Source: Micromussa lordhowensis (taxonomy: Eukaryota; Cnidaria; Anthozoa; Scleractinia; Lobophylliidae). From it: a stretch of 64,000 nucleotides of DNA. Below the pieces are notes generated by a model, which saw only the letters and a program-made list of their open reading frames with translations, was not told where the DNA came from and did not search any database. Within the stretch, counting starts at the first letter, position 1. Each line of letters begins with the position of its first letter. The position numbers were made by a program, and so were the translations under genes. The stretch covers positions 5,979,861 through 6,043,860 of the forward strand of contig OZ026600.1 of the NCBI GenBank assembly GCA_964020085.1. The letters run 5' to 3'. Below, piece by piece: positions 1 to 10,526 of the stretch.

Positions 1-4
1 TGAT

Positions 5-838
5 ATGCAAAAGCTTAGCAAATGGAACCGAGGTTATAAATATCTACTAATGGTCTTAGACCTTTTCAGTAAATATGGTTGGATAGTACCTCTAAAGACA
101 AAAACAGGTTTAGAAGTCTCTAAGGCGTTTGAAAGCTTATTTTTCTCTAATAAGCCTAAAATGTTATGGGTAGACAAAGGAAAAGAATATTATAACAAAA
201 ATGTGCTGGATCTCTTAGCTAAGGATAAGATAAAGGTCTATTCCACTGAAAATGAAGAGAAATCATCAGTTTGTGAGAGATGGAATAGAACTATCAAAGA
301 TAAAATGTATAAGAGATTCACTATGCAAAACAATACAGTCTACGTTGACATCCTTCCGAAAATACTCGCCTCTTACAACAACAGCCGACATAGATCAATA
401 GGAATGACGCCTATCCAAGCTAGAAAACCTGAAAACTATGGAAAAGTTTATTTTAATTTATATGGTGATTTAGCGAGAGAAATCAAAAAAACAAAAACAA
501 ATAGAAAACCCGAATTTAGAGTAGGTGATAGAGTCCGAATAAGCAAATACAAAAGGGTGACCTTTGATAAAGGCTATACTCCTAATTGGACTGAAGAAGT
601 TTTCATCATAGACGAAATTAGATTCACTAATCCTATTACTTATAAGATAAAAGACTTAAATGGTGAAGTGATTAAGGGTACTTTCTACAGAGAAGAGTTA
701 CAAAAGACAGATCAAGAGGTCTATAGAATAGAGAAAATTATCAGAAAGTCAAAAGGAAAAGCATTAGTCAAATGGAAAGGTTACCCAGACGAATTTAACA
801 GTTGGGTGCCAGCTGGAGATTTAGAAAAAATTATTTAA
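5..838 (+). CDS. Retroviral-type DDE integrase with C-terminal chromodomain (partial at left edge)
   Basis: Likely inserts the element into host DNA by strand transfer. The RNase H-fold core shows D19 (in LDLFSKYGW), D57 (in WVDKGKEYYN) and E91 (in CERWNR), fitting a D,D-33-E catalytic triad. The last 40 residues (about 238-277) form a chromodomain with the motif VKWKGYP followed by SWVP, as in many Polinton integrases, where it may guide insertion to chromatin. The family normally has more N-terminal sequence, including a zinc-binding region, so the true start is probably left of the window. The frame is open throughout. Confidence 0.88.
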   Translation: MQKLSKWNRGYKYLLMVLDLFSKYGWIVPLKTKTGLEVSKAFESLFFSNKPKMLWVDKGKEYYNKNVLDLLAKDKIKVYSTENEEKSSVCERWNRTIKDKMYKRFTMQNNTVYVDILPKILASYNNSRHRSIGMTPIQARKPENYGKVYFNLYGDLAREIKKTKTNRKPEFRVGDRVRISKYKRVTFDKGYTPNWTEEVFIIDEIRFTNPITYKIKDLNGEVIKGTFYREELQKTDQEVYRIEKIIRKSKGKALVKWKGYPDEFNSWVPAGDLEKII

Positions 839-868
839 AAAAATTAGATATCATAAATAATTATATAG

Positions 869-1096
869 ATGGAAAAAACAGAAGAGCAATTGAAACGAGA
901 AAAGAGAAACAAATATATCAATGAAAAACTCAAAAGTTATGAATGGTATTGTGATATCTGCGGAAATGGAAAAAATTACACTTATAGAGGAAAATATATG
1001 CATCTAAAGACAAAGAAACATAATAGAAACTTACACAATAATGTAGTTAATGGTAATAATAATAATAATAATTTAAAAAAAAAATTAGTTACATAA
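869..1096 (+). CDS. Small C2H2 zinc-finger protein
   Basis: A 75-residue basic protein whose only recognisable part is a C2H2-like finger: WYCDICG, then about 15 residues, then HLKTKKHNRN. The same finger type occurs at the N-terminus of the polymerase ORF that starts 12 bp downstream, so the two probably arose by duplication or once formed one protein. The C-terminus is a low-complexity asparagine/lysine run. Function unknown; DNA or RNA binding is inferred from the finger alone. Lysine- and asparagine-rich codon use matches its neighbours. Confidence 0.6.
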   Translation: MEKTEEQLKREKRNKYINEKLKSYEWYCDICGNGKNYTYRGKYMHLKTKKHNRNLHNNVVNGNNNNNNLKKKLVT

Positions 1097-1108
1097 TATA
1101 TATTATAG

Positions 1109-3364
1109 ATGATTAATAAAATTAAAATAAAACCCAAGCCCCACCTACCTGCCAAACCATTGCCAAAACCATCTTATTGGTATTGTGAAATATGTGAGAA
1201 AAAGTATGCAAAAAAGGGAAAATATCAGCATTTAAAGACAGATACTCATAAGCGCAATGAAGGAAAAATAGGACCTGCCGTACAAAGAATAACTAAGAAA
1301 TCAGAAGATTATGTTGAAAATAGACTAAAAAAATTAATTAAACAAAAAATACTAAATGAATCATTTGTTGGAGGTACCTTATTGGATGATCCGATAATTG
1401 AGAATTTAGCAGAACCTCCACTACAAGCCCCAGCCAACCCATCCACATCTGCCGAACCACCCGTGCCGAAAAAAAAAATAAGGAGGATAAAAGCATTACC
1501 TAGGAGGCAAACACCTGCCGAACAAGCCCCAGCCACACCTGCCAAACCAGCTACCGAACCGGCTTCATTACCTAAAAGACTCCAAGAAAAGGTTAAAAAT
1601 TTATTTAATGAAATAATTCCATATTATATACCTGAACCAATTAAACGATTGAAATTTATCCCTGAAGCAATTAGTAATTTTACTAGGAAAATTATCCCTG
1701 AAGCAATTAGTAATTTTTTTTTCCCTGAAGCTAAAACTAAACCTGAAGCTAAAACTAAACCTGAAGCGATTAGTATTCCTGAACGTAGTAAAGCATTAAG
1801 AGGTAATGTCCAATCTTATGATGTGCCTATTGTTAATAGTTATGACCCATCAATACAGTTAAGTAGTACTAAACGAGCAATATTTGATCTCCTAATGGGT
1901 AAATTAAAAGATAAAAGGGGTTTCAAATACAATACTACACTAAGGGTACGATTATCAAAGCTTACTGAGAATGAGCCGATTTACCGAGAACCTTATTTTA
2001 ACGCTGGCCCTTTTACGGTGACCAATAGAGTAGATATAGAAGAGTCTATCGATAATGGTATTGAAAGAATTTTAGAGTTAATAGCTGTTTGGCTCTCTGA
2101 AGGTTCTGGTTGGGTATTTGAATCGGTACTTTTACATATCATTAATATTGTCTCTTACTTTCCATTAAGAGGAACATCATATATTGAACTACCCGAGGAA
2201 CTGCGTCACCCTAAGAAAACATTAGTCAATCCCAAAAATAAAGATAATCGATGTTTCCTATGGTGTCATATAAGACATCTAAATCCTCAGAAAAAAGACC
2301 CACAGAGAATTAAAATTTCTGATAGAGAATATGTCAAACGGCTAGATTACACTGGTGTCACTTTTCCTGTCACTCTTTCTGATATTAAGAGGATTGAAAA
2401 GCAAAACGAGATTAATGTTAGTGTATTTGGTTATAAATCTCTAGATAGCAAGGGTAGGGGTGGCTTAACTTATCCTATCAGATTATCAGAAGCTAATTTT
2501 ACAGACCATATGGAATTACTATGGATTGATGATCAGAATGGAAACAGCCACTATGTGCTTATTAAGAATTTCGATCAATTTATGAGTTCATTCACTAAAC
2601 ATCATGGTAGGAAATATTTTTGTTTGCGTTGTCTCCATTGTTGCTCTTCTGAGAGAACATACAAAATTCATAGAGAGGATTGCCTGCTCCTTAACGGAGC
2701 CCAACCGATCAGGATGCCTGGAGAGGGATCAAAAATTTATTTTAAAAATCACAAGAAAATGTTACCTGCGCCTTTTGTCATTTACGCTGATTTTGAAGCT
2801 ATCACAGAAAAGATAGACAGTTGTGTACCACCTGATGGTAAATCTTACACGAGTACTTATCAGAGTCACAAGGCTTGTGGTTACGGATATAAATTAGTCT
2901 GCAGGTATGATAATAAATATTCAAAACCAGTAGAAATTTACCGTGGAGGTGATGCTATAGACAAATTTATTGTACAGATGATGAATGAAGTAAAAGATTG
3001 TAAGAGAATAGTGCGAGAACATTTTCAGAAACCATTAGTTATGACATTCGGAAATTTAAGAGATTTCCAAAATGCTACTAAATGTCATATTTGTGAGAAA
3101 ATTTTTAAACCTGAAGATGATGATAAAGTAAGAGATCATTGCCATATAACAGGCAAATATCGTGGAGGTGCACACAGAGATTGCAATCTAGAATGGGCTA
3201 TCAGTGCAGAAAATTTAAAAATTCCTGTTGTCTTTCACAATCTTAAAGGCTATGACTGTCATTTTATCATGCAAAAATTAGGAAAACTGATAAATGAAGA
3301 TGTAGTCTATGATATTGTTATAAAGATGAAAATGGTAATATTCAAGAATCAAAAAGAAGTTTAA
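1109..3364 (+). pseudogene. Family B DNA polymerase, N-terminal part (C2H2 finger, exonuclease motifs I and II)
   Basis: First 751 residues of a protein-primed family B polymerase that would copy the element. In order: a C2H2 finger (about 23-50, YWYCEICEKKY...HLKTDTHKRN); a Pro/Ala-rich linker with repeated PEAKTK/PEAIS units (about 90-235); the conserved N-terminal region of cnidarian/insect PolB elements; exonuclease motif I, YADFEAI (about 558); a zinc motif resembling recombination endonuclease VII (about 658-695, CHIC...DHCHITGKYRG...CN); and exonuclease motif II, HNLKGYD (about 709). The frame is lost near 3325-3340 and continues in another frame to 5304, so the gene is split by a frameshift, real or from assembly. 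Confidence 0.85.
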
Positions 3365-5304
3365 ATATTAGTGTTATAGCAAGTACTTTTGAGAAATATA
3401 TGGGTTTTAGACTAGGTAAACATTTGACTTTCATTGACAGTTTTTCATTTATGAGTCAGAGTTTAGACCGATTAAGCAGTAATTTAAGTAATTTATTTTA
3501 TACACGGGAGGCTTTTCCAAATGATGAACAATTCAGATTAATCAAGCGAAAAGGTGTTTACCCTTATGATTACATGGACTCGTTCCAGCGATTCAGTGAG
3601 AAGTCTTTACCAAGGAGAGAAGATTTTTATAGCATTTTAAATGACTCAGGTATTTCAGAGAGTGACCACTCACACGCAAAGGAGGTCTGGAGTACTTTCC
3701 AAATCAGAGACATGGGAGAGTATCATGATTTATATTTGCGGACAGATGTTCTACTCTTAGCGGATGTATTTGAAAGTTTTAGAAGCACTTGTCTGGAGTA
3801 TTATAGGCTGGATCCTTGTCATTATTACTCTGCACCTGGGTTATCATGGGATGCATTACTCCGAATGACAAACATAAATCTAGACTTAATCGCAGACCTA
3901 GATCAACAACTATTCATTGAAAAAGGTATGAGAGGTGGGATTAGTACCATTACACATAGACATGCTGTTGCAAACAACAAGTATATGAAGGATTACAATC
4001 CGGATGAGGCGAGTACCTATTTAATGTATTTGGATGCAAATAACCTTTATGGATGGGCTATGTCACAGTCACTTCCAACTGGAGATTTCAAATGGATTCC
4101 CTCTGAAGATTTTGAGGATCCTGAAGATTTCATCTTAGAAAATTACACAAATGATACTAGAAAAGGTGTCGTTTTAGAGGTAGATTTAGAATATCCGGAA
4201 GAGCTACACGATTTGCATAATGATTATCCATTAGCACCAGAAAAGATTTTAATCACTGATGATATGTTGTCAAAGTATTGCAAAGATTTAAAAGATTCAG
4301 AAAATATTAGCAGTGGTAGAGTTCACAAGTTGGTTCCTAATCTAAGGAATAAAGAAAAATATGTATTACATTACAGAAATTTGCAGCTTTATTTATCTCT
4401 TGGTATGAAGTTAAAGAAGATTCATAGAGTATTGGAATTTACTCAGCGACCTTGGATGAAACGATACATTGATTTTAACACTGAAAAGAGAACAATGGCT
4501 AAGAATAGTTTTGAAAAGGACTTCTTTAAGCTGATGAATAACTCTGTGTTTGGTAAAACTATGGAAAACCTGAGAAAAAGATCTAATATTAAATTAGAAA
4601 CGGATCCGGAACATTTTTTGAAATTGACTAGACAACCAACTTACGTTTCTAGTAAAATATTTGATGAAAATTTAGTAGGAGTACAAATGAAAAAGACCTG
4701 TTTATTCTTAGATAAACCATCTTATGTTGGTTTCTCTATTTTGGACATGAGTAAAACATTAATGTATGAGTTCCATTACAACTATATCAGAAAAAAATAC
4801 CCTGGGAGTAAGTTACTTTTTACTGATACTGACTCTTTATTTTACCATATAAAAGCAGAAGACATATATAGTGACTTCTATAAGGACAAGGACCTATTTG
4901 ACAATAGTGATTATCCCAAATCGTCTAAGTTCCATTTTGCAGAAAATAAAAAAGTAATTGGTAAATTCAAAGATGAAACAGCTGGTGATACTATTACAGA
5001 ATTTGTTGGTCTAAAAAGTAAAATGTATTCATACAAGACAGAAAACAAGGAAAACAAGACTGCTAAGGGTGTCAAGAAGAATGTCATTAAGAGTGAATTA
5101 TCTCTCTCTGATTATCTCAATACCTTACAAAAATGTAATACTATGAGGCATAAGATGCGAACTATCCGGTCAGAGCATCATCAGATATCTAGTTACCAAA
5201 TTAATAAAGTATCATTATCACCTTTTGATGATAAAAGATATATTTTAGATGATGGTATCAGTAGTTATGCATATGGGAATCATAAAATAAATAATAATTT
5301 ATAG
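3365..5304 (+). pseudogene. Family B DNA polymerase, C-terminal part (exonuclease III and polymerase motifs A-C)
   Basis: Continues the polymerase after the frameshift; the recognisable sequence is already in this frame before the first ATG at 3400. Numbering from that ATG: exonuclease motif III LRTDVLLLADVFE (about 111-123), motif A MYLDANNLYGWAM (about 208), motif B KLMNNSVFGK (about 377), motif C FTDTDSLF (about 473). Spacing between A and B allows the TPR insertions typical of protein-primed polymerases. All catalytic carboxylates are present, so the active site is intact although the gene is split. The stop lies 5 bp before the next small ORF. Confidence 0.88.
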
Positions 5305-5309
5305 TATAT

Positions 5310-5468
5310 ATGCCAATTCCGAATTTTAAAAAATTCTTATTAGAAGACCCTCTTGCTGATAGTGATAGTAGCGATAGTGATTATGATCCTAATTCAGATG
5401 AGGAATCGACGAGCAGTGAGGAAGAAGAAGAAGAAGAAATAAATAGATCTCTCTCTACTGTACTTTAA
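5310..5468 (+). CDS. Short acidic protein
   Basis: A 52-codon ORF starting 5 bp after the polymerase stop and ending 20 bp before the next gene. The product is mostly Asp, Ser and Glu, including an SDSSDSDYDP stretch and a run of seven Glu. I recognise no family. It keeps the compact spacing and strand of the surrounding cluster, which is why I list it. Acidic tails of this kind occur in chromatin- and nucleic acid-mimic proteins, but no role can be assigned. Confidence 0.4.
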   Translation: MPIPNFKKFLLEDPLADSDSSDSDYDPNSDEESTSSEEEEEEEINRSLSTVL

Positions 5469-5488
5469 AGAATAAAGAGACATTAATT

Positions 5489-6529
5489 ATGATTATGAAT
5501 AAAGAAACTATTGGCAATCTACATCGTAAAAAACTTTCAGAAATTGTTCTGAAAGAAAAAAAAATACCAGATATAAAAAAAAAAAATTTAAATTTATCCA
5601 ACAAAAAAGATTATTCTAGAATTGATCAAATTGAACAAATAAGGTTAGAAAATGAAATAAATGATATCAAAAATCTTCGTACTAGTTATTTATTAAAGAA
5701 TGCTATTTTACTTTTTTTACATACAGAAAATCAAGCAAAAAATATAAACAAAAATTTTGTTTATGGTGTTGATATCTTAAAGAAAAATGATAAGATTGAT
5801 CATAATTCTTATTATAAAAGGTATAAATATAATATCTTTCCTGAAGAACTTTGTTACAGTGAAAATAATATAAATGAAGATAACTATTGTTATACATGTG
5901 AAAAATTTAAAGTATTTAACATCGATGAAGCAATAAGTACTTGTCTAAGTTGCGGAATAAGCATTAATGTCTCAACAAATCCAGAAAAACCATCTATAAA
6001 ACCTGCAGAAAATGATTACAAAAGATATACTCATTTTTGTGACTGTTTGGCCAATATCCAAGGCAAAGAAAGTGTTAAAGTGTCAGAAGAGGTTATTAAT
6101 ACAATTATCAGAGAAATCGTTCATGAAAAAATGGAAAATTCTTTGGAAAAGTTAACAGAAGCAGATATTAAAAGATATCTTAAAAAACATCGTAAATTAC
6201 GTTATTATAATCATACCACACAAATTTTGTATCGAATAACAAAAATACCTCCATTACAAATGACTCCTATAATGGAAGAAAAAATGAAAATGAGGTTTTT
6301 ACAAATTCAAGAGCCATTTGAAATTTTTAAAGGTAAAAATAGAAGCAATTTCTTTTCCTATTCATATATCATCTATAAATTTTGTCAAATACTTGGATAT
6401 AATGAATTTTTACCAAAGTTAAAATTGTATAAAGATCGTTTAAAACTCTATGAACATGATAAAATTTGGAATAGAATCTGTGAAAATCTAGGTGGTGAGA
6501 GCGCTGGTTGGAAATTTATCAAGTCTTAA
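5489..6529 (+). CDS. VLTF3-like late transcription factor with zinc ribbon
   Basis: 346 residues. A zinc ribbon has cysteines at about 134, 137, 152 and 155 (CYTC ... CLSC). It is followed by blocks that match my memory of the poxvirus A2L/VLTF3 family found across NCLDV: YTHFCDCLANIQGKE; a helical region ending LKKHRKLRYYNHT; a Pro-rich IPPLQMTP; RSNFFSYSYIIYKFCQILG; then LKLYEHDKIWNRICENLGG and an aromatic FIKS end. In poxviruses VLTF3 drives late promoter transcription. Presence here suggests the element times its own late genes, an inference. The first ATG is 5489; a second in-frame ATG follows two codons later. The frame is intact. An unrelated zinc-ribbon protein is possible but less likely. 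Confidence 0.72.
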   Translation: MIMNKETIGNLHRKKLSEIVLKEKKIPDIKKKNLNLSNKKDYSRIDQIEQIRLENEINDIKNLRTSYLLKNAILLFLHTENQAKNINKNFVYGVDILKKNDKIDHNSYYKRYKYNIFPEELCYSENNINEDNYCYTCEKFKVFNIDEAISTCLSCGISINVSTNPEKPSIKPAENDYKRYTHFCDCLANIQGKESVKVSEEVINTIIREIVHEKMENSLEKLTEADIKRYLKKHRKLRYYNHTTQILYRITKIPPLQMTPIMEEKMKMRFLQIQEPFEIFKGKNRSNFFSYSYIIYKFCQILGYNEFLPKLKLYKDRLKLYEHDKIWNRICENLGGESAGWKFIKS

Positions 6530-6777
6530 AAACTACGCATCGTGAGAACAATCTAAATTTTACTATATCCTACACTATCCTACGCATTTTAGGCATTTTT
6601 TAGCGTAAAATAGTATGTCTAATTTTTACGATATCTACGCTACTTACGCTCCCTACGCATAACTACGCTGTTTTAGTGTGGGATATCATAAAATTTAGAC
6701 TCAGATTTTTACACTAACTACGCTGAGATGCGTAAAATCCGGAAATCCTGCTAGTATCCCTACTTACTACACTACTC
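6530..6777. repeat. TACGC-rich low-complexity stretch
   Basis: About 250 bp between the VLTF3-like stop and the LINE. Short motifs built on CTACGC / GCGTA recur at irregular spacing on both strands (CTACGCATCG, CCTACGCATT, ATCTACGCTA, CTTACGCTCC, CCTACGCATA). No ORF. It may be the terminal region of the Polinton-like element or a scar between the two elements. I see no clean terminal inverted repeat. Confidence 0.4.
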
Positions 6778-7331
6778 TCGTGGAGCCAAGATTAAAGATA
6801 TCCACAAGAAAGCAAATGAGTTTCTTGCGTCCGGCCACATTGATGGGAACACGGCTTTAATCGTTCACTGTGGAACAAATGATTTAGCTGTTGAAAATGA
6901 AGACGCGGCTGCCACGAAACTTCGCATGCTAATCAATGACCTGAAACCGAAGACAAAGTCCCTGGCCATATCGGCTGTGACGTTAAGAAATGACATCGGC
7001 TGCTGTCACCGCTCGTAAAGTAAACCGCTTTAACAGACTTGCCGAAACTATTTGCGAGCAAACAAATGTATGTTTTATTGACAACAGGAATATATTGGCC
7101 CATCACCTCAACAGATCAAATCTACATCTCAACAGCAGTGGGAGCAAAGTTCTTGGGAGCAACCTTTGCAGATATCTGAGACGAGCTAACTTGCCTCCCT
7201 CTGGCCAAGAATTGATAACAAAACTGGCAACGGGTTTTCGGCAGGACTACTCCCGAGTACGCAAACTTTTGAACCATACCACGATGTGGACCAATTACTT
7301 GAACCAAGTAAGAGAAATGACAAATCATTAA
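6778..7331 (+). pseudogene. LINE ORF1, SGNH/GDSL-esterase-like domain
   Basis: Read across one frameshift near 6990-7010. The first part carries IVHCGTNDLA, the Gly-Thr-Asn block of SGNH hydrolases. The second carries DNRNILAHHLN and LHLNSSGSKVLGSNL, the terminal catalytic-block region. In CR1-group LINEs such a domain sits in ORF1 and is thought to act on lipids or membranes. The N-terminal part is missing. Confidence 0.65.
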
Positions 7332-7499
7332 ACCAGGTTAATTATCTTAATAAGAATTACTCATTAAAGAGACACAGTGATATAAACAACTCTGCTACAA
7401 ATTCCCATATTGAGCTAGATAATTATAGCCAAATTCATCCAAAAACTCCGACAGATTTACCTAATAGATTTTCAAATAGCGCAAAAAACGCAGCCAAAT

Positions 7500-8273
7500 T
7501 TGGGTATTCCAGTAACTAGAGGATTTAAAATTGCTTCTATTAATTTGGCCAGCCTGTATAAAAATATTGACCAGCTTAGGATCTATATGCTGTCCAAGAC
7601 AGTTGATATACTAGCTATTAATGAGACTCGTCTTGACAGCTCTATTCAAAATGGTGAGGTTAGTATCCCTGGATATACCTTTGAAAGGAAAGATAGAAAT
7701 AGAAATGGGGGTGGTGTGGCGCTCTATATTAGGGATTCAATAAATTATAAGTGTCTCATTGACCTCCCGGATGATAATATAGAACTGATCAGTATCCAAG
7801 TATCGAAACCGAAAGTAAAACCATTTATTGTCTGCACTTGGTATAGGCCTCCAGGGACCACCACTGAACTGATGAACAGATTTGAAGATGTATTGCAAAA
7901 ATTGGACTCCTATCATATGGACGTTAACATTATCGGTGACCTAAATTGTAATGTTGGTGCAACATCATCACATTGCAGCACTCTAAAACTACTAGATATC
8001 TGTGATAGTTGCCAGTATAGGCAATTAATTGATCAGCCAACTCATATAACACAGCTCATATCATCTATTATTGATTTGTTTTTAACTAATCATCCGTGGA
8101 ATTTCTTGAACTCCGGAGTCACCGATATCGGAATCAGTGATCACTGTCTGGTGTATGTAATAAGGAAGATTTGTATCCCCAAATCAAAACCAAAGACTGT
8201 AACGAGCGGATGTTTTAAAAAATTTATTCCAGATAGTTTTCGAACTGATTTATCTATGGTCCGTAGCATCTGA
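7500..8273 (+). pseudogene. LINE ORF2, apurinic-like endonuclease domain
   Basis: An endonuclease/exonuclease/phosphatase domain that nicks target DNA to start reverse transcription. Visible blocks are ASINLASL at the start, the metal-binding Glu in LAINETRLD, YRPPG, GDLNCNVG and the terminal GISDHCLVY. The frame is lost at about 8270, before the linker to the reverse transcriptase, so the polyprotein is broken. Confidence 0.82.
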
Positions 8274-8441
8274 TTGAACAGGAGCATAATCCTGACATTG
8301 CTTGGGATATATGGCAACATATGTTCTTAGACATTGCTGATAGCCATGCACCACTAAAGAAGAAGAGAGTGAAAGGAATCTCTTCCCCCTGGATTACTCC
8401 AGAGCTAAAAAGGCTGATGTTTCAGAGACAAACTCAAGACA

Positions 8442-9647
8442 TTGGCCTCAAGGTTCCCAACAGATGGCAATTGGACCGTCAAACACATGAAGAATAAGGT
8501 TAATTATGAAATTAAGAATGCTAGGATGAGTTATTACAATGCCTTCTTCAAAGATAACTGTCGAAACATAAAGAATACTTGGAAAGGAATTAATAGACTA
8601 ATTGGAAATGAACCTAAATTTAATAAAATAACTCAGCTGGGCACTGGGGATACTGTAAATACTGACCCCATCGAAATCAGTAATACACTCAATACACATT
8701 TCTCCAATTAAAATAGGACCTTCCTTAGCCTCTGAAATTAAAGATACATCCAGTAATTTTATTAATTATATTACCCCCGCAGAGCACATTTTTAATTTGG
8801 CAAAAGTATCATGCCAGGAGGTCGTCAATTTAATTCAGAAGATACCGAGTAATAAAGCCAGTGGTCTTGATAATATCTCAGCACGTCTTCTGAAAGAAGC
8901 GTCTCCCATAGTTAATCGCAGTCTAACTTTTATAATAAATCAGTCAATTACCACTGGAATATTTCCAAATACTTGGAAACGAGCTAGAGTTTCGCCAATA
9001 TTTAAAGAAGGCCGCAGGACTGATCCTAACAACTACAGACCTATCTCAGTTCTGCCTGTAGTAAGTAAATTAATTGAAAGAGTTGTTTTTAATCAATTAT
9101 ATGAATATTTAAATAATAATAACTTGTTAACTGAATCACAATCTGGCTTCAGACCTATGTTTTCCACTGAAACAGCTTTACTTGAGGCTACGAATGAATG
9201 GCTTTGGAATATTGACAACAGTCTCTTAAATGGTGTGATATTCCTGGACTTGAAAAAAGCTTTTGATACCATGGATCATGCTATCCTTCTGGGAAAGCTT
9301 AAACTCTATGGGGCCAGTTCTCAATCTCTTAACTGGTTCCAGTCCTATCTATCTGACAGAAAGCAAAAAACGTTCATTGATGGTGTTCAATCCGATTTCT
9401 GTAATATAACATGTGGTATTCCTCAGGGGTCTATTTTAGGCCCTCTCCTATTCACTATTTATATTAATGATCTCCCCTCATGCAATTTGTTTTCAAAACC
9501 CAGATTGTATGCAGATGACACTACCCTTACCACATTTGCAGAAGACCCATGTGTCCTTGAACATAAAATGAATTATGATATGAATTTAATCCAGTCGTGG
9601 CTGTCAGCAAATAAATTAACTTTAAATGTTAAGAAGACTAAATACAT
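8442..9647 (+). pseudogene. LINE ORF2, reverse transcriptase domain
   Basis: An upstream linker (8442-8711) carries the usual YYNAFFKDN and WKGINRLIG text. The polymerase proper (8797 on) shows NKASGLDNIS, NNYRPISVLPV, SQSGFRP, VIFLDLKKAFDT, GIPQGSILGPLLF and the catalytic YADDTT. The two parts are separated by a stop and frameshift near 8711-8796. The last authentic residues are about LNVKKTKYM. After that the frame runs into unrelated LTR-like DNA. Confidence 0.85.
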
Positions 9648-9790
9648 GTGTGATGAATATTATGGACTAGGACACGTGATTGACATTGTGATTTGATACT
9701 ATACACAAACACATGTAAAAAATATAGAAAGGAGAGCACATTAAGTTTAATAAAACAGTGCAATTTACTACATGGTGTCAGGAGTGGAAT
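9647..9790 (+). repeat. Putative short 5' LTR and primer-binding site
   Basis: The LINE text ends and a segment begins with TGTGTGATGAAT and ends with TTTACTACA at 9772, giving the TG...CA ends of an LTR and a length of about 125 bp. AATAAAA lies near its end as a likely polyadenylation signal. Directly after comes TGGTGTCAGGAGTGGAAT (9773-9790), the position and TGG start of a tRNA primer-binding site. Without the 3' LTR the borders are inferred. Confidence 0.55.
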
Positions 9791-10526
9791 CGTAAATCAT
9801 GGAGCACATGAAGCCTATGGGCCCGCTAAAGTTGGAAGGAAACAGCGGAGAATTGGAGAAAATGGAAACTACGCTGGAGTCTCTACGCGAAAGCAAGTGG
9901 CGCCGATAAACAAGAAGAAGCGACGCAATGCGCCATCTTCTTACACACGATCGGAGAAGAAGCACTCGAAGTGTACGACACGTTCTCCTTCACAGAAGAG
10001 CAAAAAGACAAACTGGTTCCCATAATAGAAAAGTTTGAAGCATACTGCTCGTCAAAGAAAAATACCACCTACGAGCGTTACATTTTCAACCCCTGTACAC
10101 AGAATGGTAGAACCATCGACGCGTTCGTAACTGATCTTCGCAGCAAAGCAAAGACCTGTGAGTTCGTGGACCTGCAAGACAGTCTCATTAGAGACCGAAT
10201 CGTTTGTGGGATAGACGACAACAACACAAGAGAGCGCCTACTCCCGCAACAACGCACTCACCTTAGAAAAGGCGATCGACGCCGTCCGAGCTGCCGAAAC
10301 AAGCAAGACTCAAACACAAGAACTCAACGATCCCGTTGAAGCAGCAGCACTAACAAACGACAGGAGACTAACCAACCCAAAATATCCAGTTAAGGGCACG
10401 AGAAGGGGTTACAGAAGATCCTCGCCATGCATTCGTTGTGGCACAAATCATGATCTAGGGCAATGCCAGGCATTTGGACAAACATGCCTCAAATGTCAAG
10501 GAAAGAATCACTACGCGAAAATGTGT
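9791..10526 (+). pseudogene. gypsy-like gag with two CCHC zinc knuckles
   Basis: The best block is at about 9950-10230 (KFEAYCSSKKNTTYERYIFN, then DRIVCGIDDNNTRERLL), a gag type common in cnidarian gypsy elements. After a frameshift near 10240 the frame continues through an Ala-rich helix to two knuckles at 10428-10526: C-x2-C-x3-H-x4-C and C-x2-C-x4-H-x4-C. These package RNA. The 5' part lacks a clear ATG in frame. Confidence 0.7.

Larger units (their letters stand above)
1..6770 (+). mobile_element. Maverick/Polinton-like (adintovirus-like) element, partial
   Basis: Five tightly spaced genes on the plus strand encode an integrase, a zinc-finger protein, family B DNA polymerase, an acidic ORF and a VLTF3-like protein. 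An integrase plus protein-primed PolB is the hallmark pair of Mavericks/Polintons and adintoviruses. Intergenic gaps are 10-30 bp and A/T-only, unlike the rest of the window, and no introns are visible, as in a viral gene cluster. Capsid, packaging ATPase and protease genes are absent here and may lie left of the window. The right limit is uncertain: a CR1-like LINE starts near 6778. The polymerase frameshift suggests a decaying endogenous copy. Confidence 0.8.
6778..9647 (+). mobile_element. CR1-like non-LTR retrotransposon (LINE), degenerate, 3' end displaced
   Basis: In order: an SGNH-esterase-like ORF1 remnant, an apurinic-type endonuclease domain and a reverse transcriptase. Frameshifts between and inside all three make it inactive. 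An esterase in ORF1 is typical of CR1-group LINEs. The reverse transcriptase stops about 40 residues after the YADD block, where an LTR-like sequence begins, so the 3' part was displaced by the gypsy-like insertion and is not found downstream. Confidence 0.8.

Noticed and set aside
1309..1545. Gly/Ser-rich minus-strand frame
   Set aside because: Antisense of the Pro/Ala-rich linker of the polymerase ORF.
9693..10025. Basic 110-residue frame at the start of the gypsy element
   Set aside because: It crosses the putative LTR, primer-binding site and an out-of-frame part of gag; the gag text is in another frame.
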